NCBI GenBank assembly: GCA_030549775.1
Contig: CM060174.1
Coordinates: 51,958,707-52,022,706, forward strand
Direction: 5' to 3'
Length of the DNA: 64,000 nt
DNA from: Tamarix chinensis
Taxonomy: Eukaryota; Streptophyta; Magnoliopsida; Caryophyllales; Tamaricaceae
Below are positions 1 to 11,790 of the stretch, piece after piece. The translations under genes were made by a program, and so were the position numbers. Numbering within the stretch: the first letter of the stretch is position 1; each line of letters starts with the position of its first letter. The notes under the pieces are model-generated. The model saw only the letters and a list, made by a program, of their open reading frames with translations. It ran no database searches and was not told the origin of the DNA.

Positions 1-1520
1 TTACTAATCGATGGGTTGGGTTAACCAGTCAACTATTTTAGGGACCATCAAATTTGTTTGAACCAACTAGTCAATTGGTTTACCATAACATAACATGAAA
101 TCATAGATTTCATGCATATTCTTACATATAAGTCATTCTTAGTTGCATCAACATAATCTAACATATTTTCCAACCAATTTAGCATGTATTTCTCAACATA
201 GAATCATCATAGCATAAATTTTACCCATTTTCATGCTTTTTACTCAAATTATATCATCTAATCGTCCAAATCACATATACAACTACATTTTTTCATGCAA
301 ACATGTAGAAACCAACTAAAGGTAACACCTAACATGCATGACTACATACTAATCATTTTAGAAGCAAGAACCACTTGATACAAGAAAAATCCCCTTAAAA
401 ACATATATTCCAACGATGGGAAATCTCATCTTGAAAACCTTAAACAAAAATCTTAAACTCAGACATTATACCAAAATCTTATCAAATTTTGAACTTAAAA
501 ATAGAAGAGGATAAGGACATACCAACTCGAGGCCAAAAATAAGGAAAGAGATAAACTGATCTACTCAACCTTTTCCCCATAATTTAACTCTACCTTGTTT
601 AGCAATCAAAATAAGAAAGAGCTAGAGACATGATTAGGAGGGTGTCAAAGGATTGATTAGTAATACTCAAAGTGTAGAAAGAAATGAGAGAATATAAGAC
701 TTAAAAAGATATGGTGGCTTAAAGAAAGGTGCATAGCAGGGATGATTGGGGCTATTTATATCCAACCAATCAAAAAGAAATACTGAGGGTTTAGGAATCA
801 AATTGAAACCCTACCATTGATCATTTGATGTTGATCATAACGGACGAAGTTTTTCCAGGATTTGCCAACCTCTTCTCCAAAGCTCAAATGATGTCTTTAG
901 AGAATGCAGGTCAATTGGAATAGAATTAGCATTCACGATGGAGTAATGGAAGGTCAACATAGAAGGAATCTTCTAGATACTTAGAAGCATGTCTAAGATC
1001 AAAGCATACTATCTCAGAATCATGCAAGGAGAGAGAAGGAAGAAGATAATGCTGATGTCATCTTTCCCCCTTAATTGTCTTAATTGACCTCTAGATCAAA
1101 TTGAGTCAATAACTTAGGCTATATGCACTTCAAAAATGGTTAGGAATAACCTAAGGACACATTCGCATGTGTTGGTAATGTTCCATTTTAGTGTAAGGGA
1201 TTTTTTAGAAAAAATAAAGCTAAAAAAATGACTAGATCGACAAACCAGCCAATGGGTTTGGGTCCACTAATTGACTATTCTACCACCAGTTGACAGGTTT
1301 CCCACAACAAGTCAACCAATTTAGTTAAGGAACCCAAATCGGCTGAATTGACAAACTAGTAAATTGGTTTGCTTGTAAAACTCAATAAACTCCATTTTAA
1401 ACATGATTTTAAATCAAACTTTATCCCAAACAAAATCATAATATTAAATCAAAATCAAAGGCCTAAAATTGGCATAATTTCTTATTCAATCACTTTACAA
1501 AAATGTAAGGTATATTACCA
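1..1520 (-). mobile_element. Partial 3' LTR of the minus-strand chromovirus (runs off the left edge)
   Basis: This stretch lies immediately downstream (in minus orientation) of the polypurine tract that ends the gypsy relic at 1640-5122, where the 3' LTR must start. On the minus strand it begins TGGTAATATACC, a decayed form of the TGTAATACCCC start shared by the other long LTRs here. It has no coding potential. A minus-strand TATA-like sequence sits at about 750-758 (plus strand ctatttatat). The 3' end of the LTR lies outside the window, so its length and target duplication cannot be read. It does not resemble LTR A (6517-9381) strongly by eye, so A may not be its 5' partner. Confidence 0.6.
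1226..1375. repeat. Cluster of degenerate palindrome-like motifs (also at 1-90)
   Basis: Several variants of a short near-palindrome, roughly AACCAGTCAATTGGTTT, occur within 150 bp and again at 1-90. Examples are accaactagtcaattggttt at 1-90 and acaaactagtaaattggttt near 1352. The two clusters sit at opposite ends of the visible part of the LTR. The family-specific role, if any, is unknown. Confidence 0.5.
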
Positions 1521-1536
1521 CTACCCCCTTAAAGAG
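1521..1536 (-). other. Polypurine tract of the minus-strand gypsy element
   Basis: The minus strand reads CTCTTTAAGGGGGTAG directly before the putative LTR start at 1520. A purine-rich tract abutting the 3' LTR is where plus-strand DNA synthesis is primed in LTR retrotransposons. Its position just after the chromodomain remnant supports the assignment. Confidence 0.6.
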
Positions 1537-1639
1537 GATATGTCCTCGAAACCCATAACAATCTGATTACATCATTACACATAAGGTGTCACACGTCATA
1601 TTCACCATCAAGGAAAAGGGTACTACCCCCTTAAAGAAA

Positions 1640-3060
1640 AGGTTTATACTTAAGGTAAAAACTATGAAAATAACTCTGGATAGTTGGCCTGAGTCTCATC
1701 CTCGGCCTTCCAAGTAGCCTCCTCTTTACCATGCCATGACCACAAAGCCTTCACCAAGGGAATGATATTTATATGCATCTCTCTTGTCTTGGTGTCCAGG
1801 ATACTCACTTGTCACTCATTATAAGTCAAAGAATCATCGAGTTATAGTGACTTCGGTTAGATAATGTGTGAAGGCTCTACTACATACTTTCGTAGCTATG
1901 ATACATGAAAGTCGTTGTGCACATACAATAACTCCATTAATAGAGCTAAGGGATAAACGACTTCATCGACATGGTCCAGAATCTTATATGGTCCAATGTA
2001 CCTCACACTAAGCTTACCCTTCCTACCAAACTTCATGACTCCTTTGGTGGGAGAGACCCTAACAAAGAATCTGTCACCCACCTCATAACCATTAGTCCAT
2101 CTCTTCAAATTTGCATAGCTTTTTTGTCGGTCCTAGGATGCTCTCATCTAGTTTTGAATCAAATGGATGTGCCTAGTCATCTCCTCAATCATCTCGGGTC
2201 CTATCACAAGCATCTTGTTGATGTCATTCTAATATGAGGGACTACGACACTTTCTACCATATAAGGCTTCAAAAGGAGCCATCTTGATACCAGTGTAAAA
2301 AATATTGTTGTAGGAGAACTTGTTTAAGACTAGATGGTATTCCCAACTTCCCCAAAAGTCCTACACACATGTTTGAAGCATATCTTCAAGAGTCTGAATG
2401 GTCCTCTTAGTTTGACCATTAGTAGATGGGTGAAAAGCCACACTCATCTTTAGTTAAGTTCCAAACAAGACTTGCAATTTTCATCAACAATGTGATAAGA
2501 ACATGGAGTCTCGATCAGACACAATGTCCTTAGGAACTCTATGAAGTCTCACCACATGATTTTTATAAGCATTGGCTAGTTGCTTCATGCTCCATGTTAC
2601 CTTCATTGGTATGAACACAACCGACTTAGTAAGACGATCCATAATGACCTAGATGGAATCAAAACCTCTATGAGTCTTTGGAAGATCAACCATGAAGTCC
2701 ATTGATATGCTATCCCACTTCCAGTTAGGAAATTCTGGTGGTTGCACTAACCTTTCCAATCTCTTGTGTTCAATCTTAACTTTCTGATAGGTTAGATATC
2801 GAGAAACAAACTTAGCTAATTTCTTCTTCTTATGCTGCCAGCAATATATCTTCTTTTGTTCATTGTACAACTTGTCCCCTCCCGGGTGAATAGAGTAAGG
2901 AGTGTAATGTCCTTCCTCAAGTATCTTCTTCTTAAGCTCTATACACCCCTGTGGTACACACCATCTACTACGGTACCTGATACTACCATTCTCATAGATC
3001 TGTAATCCTTCAGCCCTACGTTAAGCAATACTAGTTCAGATTCTCTTGAGCTTGACATCA
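1640..3060 (-). pseudogene. Integrase plus chromodomain remnant, Ty3/gypsy chromovirus
   Basis: Integrase inserts the retroelement cDNA into chromatin, and the C-terminal chromodomain steers it to histone marks. Read on the minus strand, the HHCC zinc-finger end is visible near 2790 (YLTYQKVKIEH). It is followed by the first catalytic Asp context WDSISMDF (near 2695), the second Asp context SDRD (near 2510) and the conserved [14 protein letters not shown] (near 2260). The C-terminal GPY/F-like module follows (GRKGKLSVRYIGPYKILDHV, 1960-2040). A tail at 1680-1830 carries EEATWKAE, typical of a plant chromovirus chromodomain. The frame is broken by scattered stops and several frameshifts, so no functional enzyme is encoded. 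This is the 3' end of the pol relic that continues to 5122. Lineage placement as Tekay or a close relative is inference. Confidence 0.85.
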
Positions 3061-3179
3061 CCAACTTGGTTAGCTCAGATCTCCTCGAAGATTGAAGGTG
3101 TAATGGTGATTGCACTCATTCTTGCCTCTAGACTTCTAATAATGATCAGTTTGATCTCCATCTTCTTGATCTTTTGGTA

Positions 3180-3700
3180 TAGATGATCTAACAATAAAAT
3201 TGTGCCTAAAGAATATGATGTCTTTCAACTAAGTGTATCTGCCACCACATTAGCTTTACCCTCATTGTAGATAAATTCAAGATCATACTCCTTGACCAAC
3301 TCCAACCATCAACGTTGTCTTTGGTTCAACTCCCATTGACTGAAGATGTATTTGAGGCTCTTATGTTTAGTGTAGATTTTGCACCGAACTCCATAGAGAT
3401 AGTGACACCAAATCTTAAGAGAAAACACGACTGCAACAAGTTGTAAGTCATGTGTCAGGTAGTTTTGTTCATGTAGAATGAGTTTTCATTAGGCATAAGC
3501 CACCACTATTCCATGTTGCATCAGCACACAAACTAGACCATGGTTAAAAGCATCATTGTACACTTCAAAACCATCAGACCCACTTGGCAATGGGAGCACT
3601 AAGGTTGAAGTCAAAAGCCTCTTCAATTCCTAGAAAGCTTCACTACATTACTCATTCCACTAAAAACATGTAGCCTTCTTCAAAATTTTACCAAAAACCA
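3180..3700 (-). pseudogene. RNase H remnant of the minus-strand gypsy pol
   Basis: RNase H removes the RNA template during reverse transcription. The minus strand carries the characteristic [19 protein letters not shown] block (around 3340) followed by WLELVKEYDLEFIYNEGKAN and VVADTLS (3230-3320), a signature of Ty3/gypsy RNase H. It sits between RT (3760-4560) and integrase (below 3060), the expected gypsy order. The N-terminal part (3450-3700) is more decayed, with stops. Confidence 0.8.
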
Positions 3701-3759
3701 TGTGGCCTTCTTTAAAAAGTTGAGTAAACGGTCGAGCAATGTTAGCAATGTTACCATGA

Positions 3760-4560
3760 ACCGATAGTAGTAACTGGCTAACCCTAGAAAATTATGCACC
3801 TCCTTAACATAAGTGGGCGCTAGCCATTTAAAACTAACTTAACTCTTGGTAGGATCCATTGCCAAACTATCCTTAGAGATTACATGAGAAAGGAAAGCCA
3901 TTTAGCCTAACCAGAACTTGGACTTTGGGAGTTTGGCATATAGTTGGTGTGATCTTAGCAAGGCTAAAATCTGCCTCAAATGTTGCGTGCATATCTCTTG
4001 ATCACTAGAGTAGATGAGGATATCATTGATGAACACCATGAAAATTTGGTCTAAGGAAGGACGAAAGATATGGTTCTTTAGGGACATGAAAGCAGTAAGC
4101 ACATTAGTGAGTCAAAAAGGCACTATTGTGAACTTACAACAGTTATACCTTGTCAGGAAAGATGTCTTAGGAATGTCTTACTTTTCTATCATCAATTGAT
4201 GATATCTTGATCAAAGATTAATCTTGGATAACACTTTGGATCCCTTGAGTTGATCGAACATGTCATCAATTCTTGGCAACGGATAATGGTTCTTTACCGT
4301 CACCTAATTTAACCCATGGTAATCTATGTACAATCTTATGATTCAATCCTTCTTCTTCAATAACAACACTAGCGCTCCTTACAACCATACGCTTGGTTGG
4401 ATATATCCCTTCTCCAAAAACTCTTCCAATTGAGACTTGAGTTCTTTCATCTCTATAGGTTCCATACGGTATGGAGCATTAGATACCAGGTCTATTTCTG
4501 GAAATACATCCATGGTGAACCCAACTCCTTGAACTAGTGGCATTCATGGAATTTGCTCTG
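3760..4560 (-). pseudogene. Reverse transcriptase remnant with altered catalytic motif
   Basis: RT copies the element RNA into DNA. On the minus strand the fingers and palm can be followed from the MEPMEMKELKSQLEEFLEKG block (about 4440), through LYIDYHGLN (about 4320) and [15 protein letters not shown] (about 4270), to the palm motif at about 4015-4035. The palm motif reads VFINDILIYS, where the family has F(I/V)DD. The first aspartate of the catalytic pair is therefore Asn here, which is expected to kill activity. The region 3902-4102 is one open frame (66 codons). The rest carries stops. Domain order and motifs leave little doubt about the family. Confidence 0.88.
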
Positions 4561-4759
4561 GGAATACATCAGGAAATTCACAAACCACTGCCATTTAATC
4601 CAATGGCATCTCAACTTCTTCTATATCTTCGACACTGCACATGTAGAGTGGATATTCCTTGCGTATGAGGTTACTCAATGCAATTGTTGACACAACCTTA
4701 TTAGAGTGATTGGGTTCACACTTTTGTTATGAAACAATGATACCCTTTGGTCCTCATAG

Positions 4760-5122
4760 AACCACACGTTCTTATACACAATCAATTAGTGCTCAGTACT
4801 TTCCCATCATATCAATCCTAAAAATTACGTCAAAATCTCACAACTCCATCTCTATGAGGTCCAACAGAAACTCTAGTCCTCCCACTAATATAACTCCTTG
4901 ATATAACATAGAGCAAGCAATCCTGTCCTTTGAAGGTAATAGAACAGAAGTAGATATTCTACTTGAAGGAGATAAGGTAGCTCTAGTTACAAAAGTAGAT
5001 GCTACAAAGGAATACAAATAACCAAAATCAAACAATATGCAGGCATAATGAGTAGAGATAGTGAGCATACTAGTCACCACACTGACTTGGCATTCTACCT
5101 CTACTTGACTCATCACATTCAT
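4760..5122 (-). pseudogene. Retroviral-type aspartic protease remnant
   Basis: This is the protease that cleaves the Gag-Pol precursor. One open minus frame (4838-5122) resembles the chromovirus protease. The active-site region reads LFDFGYLYSFVASTF where the family has (L/I)DSG(A/S)xHSF, so the DSG triad has become DFG. A hydrophobic GGLEFLLDLIEMEL block follows, and the flap/C-terminal FDVI segment continues past the stop. It is immediately upstream of RT in element order. Gag should lie at higher coordinates but is not recognisable. Confidence 0.75.
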
Positions 5123-6360
5123 GCGTCTTATTGGTAACTCCTAGGGCACTCACTGATCCCTACACTTGCTAATATGGGAGAGGCCTCAAACCTCTTGGCT
5201 AACAAGTTCGACTAGCAATGGGGGAACTCTCTATATCTAAGTCTATGACTGCTAGATATATCTTATGCTCTAAGCTCTTGTATAGATCCTCTAAATGCTG
5301 CCACTACCAACTATTTAGGGTTTTCCTTTCCTTTGATTCTCGTGCATATATATAATCATGTAAATGTTAAATAACACATGAAAAATCAAGCTACACATGT
5401 AAATGACATGCAGGAAACAATAAACTCTACACAAGTTGCACATACACACTTTTTGTTTCCCAAACTACTTAACACACACACCACACATTATCTTTTTCAA
5501 CTTGATTCTTTTAAATGTTAACTAGCAATATTCACTTCAAGATCAATATACTTCCCATTCTATTCATGCATTTGACCACTCAAGAACAATACCATGCATG
5601 AAATAATTCAAGAAAGATAATTAAGATTTAAAGAATCAAATCAAGAACTATCAAGAACCTCTTATTCTTATCGAAGGAAGTGTGTTTGTTGATTCTTATC
5701 AAAGCCTTCTCATTCTTCACTTGTGTCAATCCAAATTTCTTTTTGATAAAAATAATTTTATGTGCAAGATATTGATTATTATCTTCACAATTTTAGGATC
5801 TTTAGAATTTGATTGAAATTCAACAAAGTCGACTTGAGTAAAGAAGGAATTGAATTTATAAGTTGCAATGTGTGGTTCGATGGTTATATTTGATGTATTC
5901 CAATATCAAATGTGCTTATAAAGAGAAATAAATAAGTTCTCTAGAGAATTATTTCTAAAATTCACTCCTTTCTTGTGATAAATATATGAAGAATAAATCT
6001 AGACTTCAACTCTTGTTACCTTTAATCCTCAAATGCTTGATTTCATTATCATTCTATATCCTCAACCAAGAATACAAAGTTTATATATATACATACATGG
6101 TAATGAGGCCATGCTCAAGTCTCTTTATTTAAGCCCAAATCAATTATCCTAATTAAATGAGAGTTAAACCAACACATGTCCATTTGGTATACCTAATGAG
6201 TTACAATTACAATGATAAGAAATTACAAAGCTTACATAAAATGCCAAAGCTATATAAAACCAAATAATGATAATACATGAATTGACAATAATCAAGCTTT
6301 ATGTCTTATAGATTTATGTCCCATACAATTTTGTAACTCTTGCATTGTCATTACCTTGCA

Positions 6361-6468
6361 CATTAGATATTATTGGTGAAGTCCTCTTCTTGAAAACATA
6401 TATTAATGAAATATTATTAGCATGATTATAAAGGAGTTCAAGGTTTTCCAAACCAATAATATCTAATG
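6361..6468. repeat. Perfect 17-bp inverted repeat with 74-bp loop
   Basis: CATTAGATATTATTGGT at 6361-6377 is the exact reverse complement of ACCAATAATATCTAATG at 6452-6468. No target duplication is obvious outside the arms, so this may be a hairpin in a decayed element rather than a MITE. Confidence 0.75.
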
Positions 6469-6491
6469 AGATGGAGATGCTCCTTCATCAC

Positions 6492-6503
6492 TTATGATAC
6501 CAA
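6492..6503 (-). other. Primer-binding-site-like sequence next to LTR A
   Basis: The minus strand reads ATTGGTATCATA. Eight bases (TGGTATCA) match the initiator-Met tRNA primer site TGGTATCAGAGC used by most plant LTR elements. It lies 13 bp outside the 3' end of LTR A, further than the usual 2-6 bp. It suggests A was the 5' LTR of a minus-strand element extending leftward. Confidence 0.4.
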
Positions 6504-6516
6504 TAGTGAAGATTAC

Positions 6517-9381
6517 TGTAACACTCTTATTTTTGCTATTTATTTTTTGTTTTAGCAAAAGTATAATTACAAAAATATTAAGTATTACTGCCACATTCAA
6601 TAAAAGTCTTGATTTCTTACCTTTCTTACACCAAATGGTAAAGCTAAAATAATTGAACTCAAAATAAATAACATCATAATAATAGAGCATGGGATATATA
6701 ATGAGGATTATCCAATGAGAACTAAAAATTAGTAATATTAATTAAAGAAACTACCCATAATAAGTGATGAAAATTATTTTGAGTTGGTAAAGTAAACTAT
6801 TTTAAGTAGCTCAAGAAATTATAGTATTTATGTGTTAGAAAAAAATTATGACATTTTTGTAAATATTATATATCTATGATTCAGGTTTGGACTACTTATA
6901 GTAGATGGTGGAAAATTTTATTATTAGGTGAAAGAAAATACTATAAGTCTTTTAGGAAACTTTAGTGTTTGAGTACTAAAAAGATAATTAGTGGTATATT
7001 TATAAATGTTAGGTATTTATGTTTGAAGTTAAAAAACTATTCACAATAGGTGGTGAAAACTACTTCTAGTGGGTGGAATAAACTATTATAAGTTTTTATA
7101 AAACCATAGTATTTGTGACAGGAAAAAAATCATGGTATTTTTTAAAATATTAGATATTTATATTTTAAATTATGAAGCTACCCATAATATGTGGCGGAAA
7201 CTACTATAAGTAGTTTAGGAAACAAAGGTGGTTCTCAATTCTTACAATAAAGGATGACTCCCACTTGATATACCCTATATATATAAGGATACATATAATA
7301 CAACCTCTATATAAAAAGTGAGAAATCAACATAAAAGCTAGGGACATAAGAGTCTAATAGAATTCTAACAACATAAACTAGTCGTAAACACCTTTATTAT
7401 CACATAAGTAATTTTTGTTTTATTATAAGAGTTAGTAGATTCTACCATGGAATGAAGATGAAACCAACACATCTAAAATGAATAATATCCATCCAATTCC
7501 TACCCCATGCTAGTTGCGAGGCTAAGTATCCTTATACCTTAAGAAATTAGGTATGGCTAACACCTAACACAAGACCAATAAAAGACTTACTAGATAATTA
7601 ATTAAAGTGGGAGAACACTCTTTAAATTAAAATAGATAAGAATATAAATAGAGTTTTGCTATATATTTAATAGCTACAACCAAAATGATTAGATGTAAGA
7701 ACATAGTAGAGGAAATAGTGTGGTTAGCCTACACCAAACCTAATGCTGCTCTCCTAGATAAGACTTCTCATGGATGTATAAACTGCCAAAAAAAACACTG
7801 GATACTCCCCCATATTCGCTAGGTTCATCATTACACCACAAAAAAAATTATGGTTAAGTAGTTAATGAAATCTAGTTTCTATGTGAACTTAAAACACAAC
7901 TTTACCAAGCATTTTTATTCTTATTTTCTTCCTTTAAAATTCTCTAGCAACCAAATGGTGGAAAACTCATTTCCATCTTTTTTTTTCTTTCCTTAATGAT
8001 TTTCATGAATCAAAAAAAGCCTTAAAGAATTGTCATATTCAAATATCCAACACATAATAACATCATATGATCCATGTTACAAAAATAATAGGAGTAACAT
8101 GCCAAAAAATCGTATAACACCATATTTTAATAAGATACATAAGCTCAATGTGAGAACAATGTTTTGTGTAAGAAAACTATATTTTACCTTATATAAGAAG
8201 TTAAATAAAGATTATGAACCAGAAAATCAAGACACAATGTGATGTTACAATTTAAAAAATCATTACAAAAGAGAAAGAAAAGTTGAGAAGAGAAGATGAA
8301 TTAACCAAACTTTGTTGTGTTGATGATTATGAAGAGCTTTAAAGGTGTTTATCAGTGGTGAAAAGGGTTAAATAAATGAATAAAAAAGTGAGGAAGAAGA
8401 TGAAGATAGAATTTAATGTGAGAGATTGGAAAAATGATTATTGGTTGGAGCATTTCTCAAAGGTGATATTTATATGTTTATGTAATGATTGTGTGGGCAC
8501 TTGTGTGCAAACACTTGGTGGTATTTTAAAGATTATACACTAAAATAAAGAGGCTCCCATGAGATGTGTAAGTGGTGTAGAAAAATCAATAAATAAGGGG
8601 AGTGAATTGTGAGGTAGAGTGATGATTTGTGAAAGTGATGGAGAATATTGTAAGGAAAAAATCAACTAATGGGAAGGTGTCTTAGAAGTAAGAGTCACGA
8701 ATTAAAAAAACCAAATTGAGGGAGAAAGTGGCATGGGATTTGGGGTTGGATAAGGGGGCATAGGTTAGATAAATGAGACGTATTATAATGTAGGAAATCA
8801 TTTTAAGTAAGAATATTCTAGGAAATACTCTCTAGGATATTTTTAAGCATAAGAAACATGTCACCATACGATGATTCAAGATTAGATTAGAGTTAAATGA
8901 AAGTTTTGATAAAATTTTATGCTAAAAAATGATGGATAATGATAAAAATAAACATTATTTTAAATTTATTTTTATCTTAGAAATATGAAAATATATTGAT
9001 CCTTAATGTTTCATAATTTTATAATTAGAAAAAGTCTATGTAGAAATTAAAATGCTTTAATATGAAAAACATGATGTGAATAATTATTTTTCGTCACCAT
9101 CTCCATTTAGCATTTTGAATATGACAGAAAGACCCATAAAAAAGATAATGAACTAAAATTTGGATAGATTAAAGTAATTTTTGGAGAAATTGGATAGCCA
9201 AAAAATGGCTTAAAGTATCAGGAGACGTAAAACCTTAAGAAAGGTAAAATAAATGATAACAAAACTTTACTAAAATTTAACTAGGGGTTTCCAACTCTAT
9301 AAAGGATGCAAAAAAAACGTTTAAAAATCATAAATTTATTTTGAAATCATAAAGATCCTTACGAAGATTTGAGGTATTATA
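6517..9381 (-). mobile_element. Long LTR A, minus orientation (about 2.87 kb)
   Basis: The left end reads TGTAACACTC and the right end gaggtattata, which is a decayed TGTAATACC start on the minus strand. The pairing of TGTAACACYC and GGGGTNTTACA ends marks every long LTR in this window. Segment 9160-9300 matches the equivalent parts of LTRs B (about 21690-21800) and C (about 40500-40620) at roughly two-thirds identity by eye, so A, B and C form one LTR family. A minus-strand TATA-like box is near 8464-8474. There is no coding content. Flanks ATTAC and GTATC do not form a convincing target duplication. Confidence 0.6.
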
Positions 9382-10133
9382 GTATCACTCATAGGTACGC
9401 TGTCAGTTTACTCCTATGCTTTCCTAATTACAAACCATAATATAAATTATATAAATTAAAAAAACTAGGGCCCTAACTCCTTTAACCTTTCTATAACACC
9501 ACATTTTGTGATAAATAATTTTTTTAGAAATATTTTAATCAGAAACTAAATAAGAAAAAAAGTGTGTTAGCACCTTATTTGATAAAGAGAAGGTATACCC
9601 CATACCTAACCTGTAACACCCCCAAAATTTACTACTGAAAAATTTCATTTAATGATAAGTGTTAAACAAAAGCAAGATGATAAAATTGTAAATTCTGAGT
9701 GTATTACCGCCACACTCAGTACTAGACCGGTTCACTCCTACCGTTCTAGTACTAAGTGCTAAGGCTAAATAGGATTAACTTCAAATACAAGTCAATAATT
9801 GAAATAAGATTTCATAAAAGAAATGATAGTGTTCACCATAAAGAAATTAGAGTGCAGTTAAAGAGAGTTACAACCCAAGGAGTAATTAAATAAGTTTTTC
9901 GAATACATTAAACACAGTACAACAGAATATGACTAGAGTAAAACGATACATAGTGAAAGTAAGATAGAGTCTGGCCAGTCACTCTTGATCCCCAAGCCAA
10001 CTTTAGGCTCAACTCTCAGCCCCTCCCGATGCCTTGTGGGTGTCGTAGGCATCGAGGATGTCGTCCCTTACCTGCACAAACTTAGAACGGTGTTCTGCTC
10101 ATGAGAATGAGCAGCACCCATGAAACGGGTGAT

Positions 10134-10150
10134 CATTACGCTACGTACTG
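10134..10150 (-). promoter_or_regulatory. LTR conserved stem-loop, copy 1
   Basis: The minus strand reads CAGTACGTAGCGTAATG: arm CAGTAC, loop GTAGC, arm GTAATG (one mismatch from GTACTG). It is followed on the minus strand by the ATCACCCGTTTCATGGGTGC and CTGCTCATTC segments. It is equivalent to the block at 14800-14866. Function unknown. Confidence 0.6.
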
Positions 10151-10664
10151 AGTAAGGTAACCATGCGCTAAGGAAAAACATACAAAAACATACAACATAG
10201 CATACATGACATGATCATATAGGTAGCTCACAGTAATATAGAGGATGAAGACTAACTATGGTTCAGAGAGGCTTATTCTTTAGATCTCTGGTAAATATAC
10301 CTGATTCACATCATAGTCTTTATCAATCCATGTGAGTGCAGATACGCCACTATTATAGCCGGTGGACTGGTCATGCAGGGCAAAATGCTCCTGGCCACTA
10401 TTATTCGCCGGTGGACTAGTCTAGGCCCAGTTCAACAATCTTTCTCTTTAAATGGATAGTATCTTATTCGTATCTTATTCGATAAGCATTTTACCCTTGA
10501 CATGCATGTTACCAAACTTCTACTTCTATCCTCTCAAGGGTGCCCATCCCATATCTTGAGACTCCTGCCCCCTTATCACACCTTGACATCCATTCCCCCT
10601 TACACTTACACATAATGAAAACCAACTCCTAAGGGTGTGGGTTAAGGTCCAACACCTCATGACA

Positions 10665-10669
10665 TCAAA
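10665..10669. repeat. Target-site duplication TCAAA (left copy)
   Basis: TCAAA occurs directly before the LTR start TGAAATGCCC and again at 15298-15302 directly after the LTR end GGGGTATTACA. The perfect 5-bp duplication proves an integrase-mediated insertion of the 10670-15297 sequence into the flanking minus-strand LTR. Confidence 0.93.
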
Positions 10670-11100
10670 TGAAATGCCCAGAAAATTCCTAATTCTAAAT
10701 ATTATATTTAAATGAGTTTTTATCATAAAGATTAATTAAATAAATTATTTTAATTAAAATAAAAGGAAATTAATTAGGATAAATCAAGAATAAATTTATA
10801 ACTATTTTTATTAGGAGGAATTTGGGTATTTTAACTAATTAAAGATTTTAATTTGGGAATTAACTAAATAAATTATTTTATTTAAAATAAGAAGGAGAAA
10901 ATAGTTCCAAATTAATATTATTTTTTTTGTAAATAATTTAATGGAAGAAAATTTGGGTGTTTTGCTAATTAAAATGGAATTTATGGAAAATCTTTCAAAA
11001 ATCTTATTTTAGCCTAAAAAGGGATTTAAATATTATTTTATTTAAATATTAATATTTTTAAATATTATAAATATTCAGATTAATTTAATTGGCCCTAATC

Positions 11101-11202
11101 TATTTTTTTTTCTCCCTTCCTTTTTCCCTTTTTCTTTTTCTTTCTTCCTTTTTCCTTTCCTTTTTCTTTCTTTTTCTTCTTTTTCTTTTTCCTCTTCTTT
11201 TC
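11101..11202 (+). repeat. Polypyrimidine tract in the solo LTR U3
   Basis: About 100 bp of almost pure T and C, with TTTTTC and TTTCC runs. The same tract appears as purines on the plus strand at 18363-18476 in the inverted sister LTR, so it belongs to the LTR family. Spurious open frames on both strands here reflect composition only. Confidence 0.85.
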
Positions 11203-11780
11203 GTTGACTGGGCCAGCCGTGACCCAGTTCCCCTTTTTCTTTTCTTCTTCTTCTTCGACACGACCCAGCCCGCGCCGTCGTCCTGTCTCCGCCCTCGACG
11301 CTGCGTTTCGTTCCGTGTTACGCCCAAAGCGCGTCGTTTCATTTAAGCATTTCCTTACCTTTCTTCTGCCCTTCTCTGCGCGGCGTTCCGTCTCTCTTTT
11401 ACTTGGGACGTAGCGTTTTATTTAAACGCCTACCGCCCATGCCCGAACCGCCTGGTTCTCCCCTTTTTTCTTTTCTTTCCCGGCCGACCCGACCGCCTCC
11501 CTTCCTTCTTCCTTCTTCCTCCCTTCTCCTCCGTCGACGATGGTGTAGTCCCGGAATCGTTAATGGCATCTCCTACTACGGTGATTAATACCGGCCATTT
11601 CTTGCCTCTTTGTCTTCCTCTTAACTCCAGGAATAAATTGGAATAATTATTCGACGTTAACTCTCGCGAAACCCCGAAGCAAACCAAACGTCGGCCGATC
11701 AATTACCGCCACCGGCCACCCAAATTCTTGCATTTAAAACTTCCATGTCGACCTCCAGCTCCCCATTATCCATTCCAACA

Positions 11781-11790
11781 TCTATAAATA
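11781..11790 (+). promoter_or_regulatory. TATA box of the solo LTR
   Basis: TCTATAAATA followed by gcc is a near-consensus plant TATA box in a locally CpG-rich context. The equivalent position in the inverted sister LTR (17907-17917, minus) also carries CTATAAATACC. Transcription would start about 30 bp downstream and run rightward through the rest of the LTR. Confidence 0.72.

Larger units (their letters stand above)
5131..6516. other. Non-coding stretch where gag would be expected
   Basis: No protein similarity is visible on either strand. The sequence is about 68-70% AT with short runs only. It should hold gag and the leader of the minus-strand gypsy element if LTR A is its 5' LTR, but I cannot recognise zinc-knuckle or capsid motifs. 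The right end holds a 17-bp inverted repeat (6361-6468) and a primer-site-like sequence (6492-6503). A deletion or another decayed insertion is the likely explanation. Confidence 0.5.

Noticed and set aside
6517..9381. LTR A as the certain 5' LTR of the minus-strand gypsy relic at 1521-5122
   Set aside because: The primer-site-like sequence fits, but LTR A and the partial 3' LTR at 1-1520 are not clearly alike by eye and gag is missing between them, so pairing is left open.
11089..11702. Several overlapping open frames on both strands rich in Phe/Leu/Ser or Lys/Arg/Glu
   Set aside because: They read through a polypyrimidine tract and a CpG-rich LTR segment; composition alone keeps them open.
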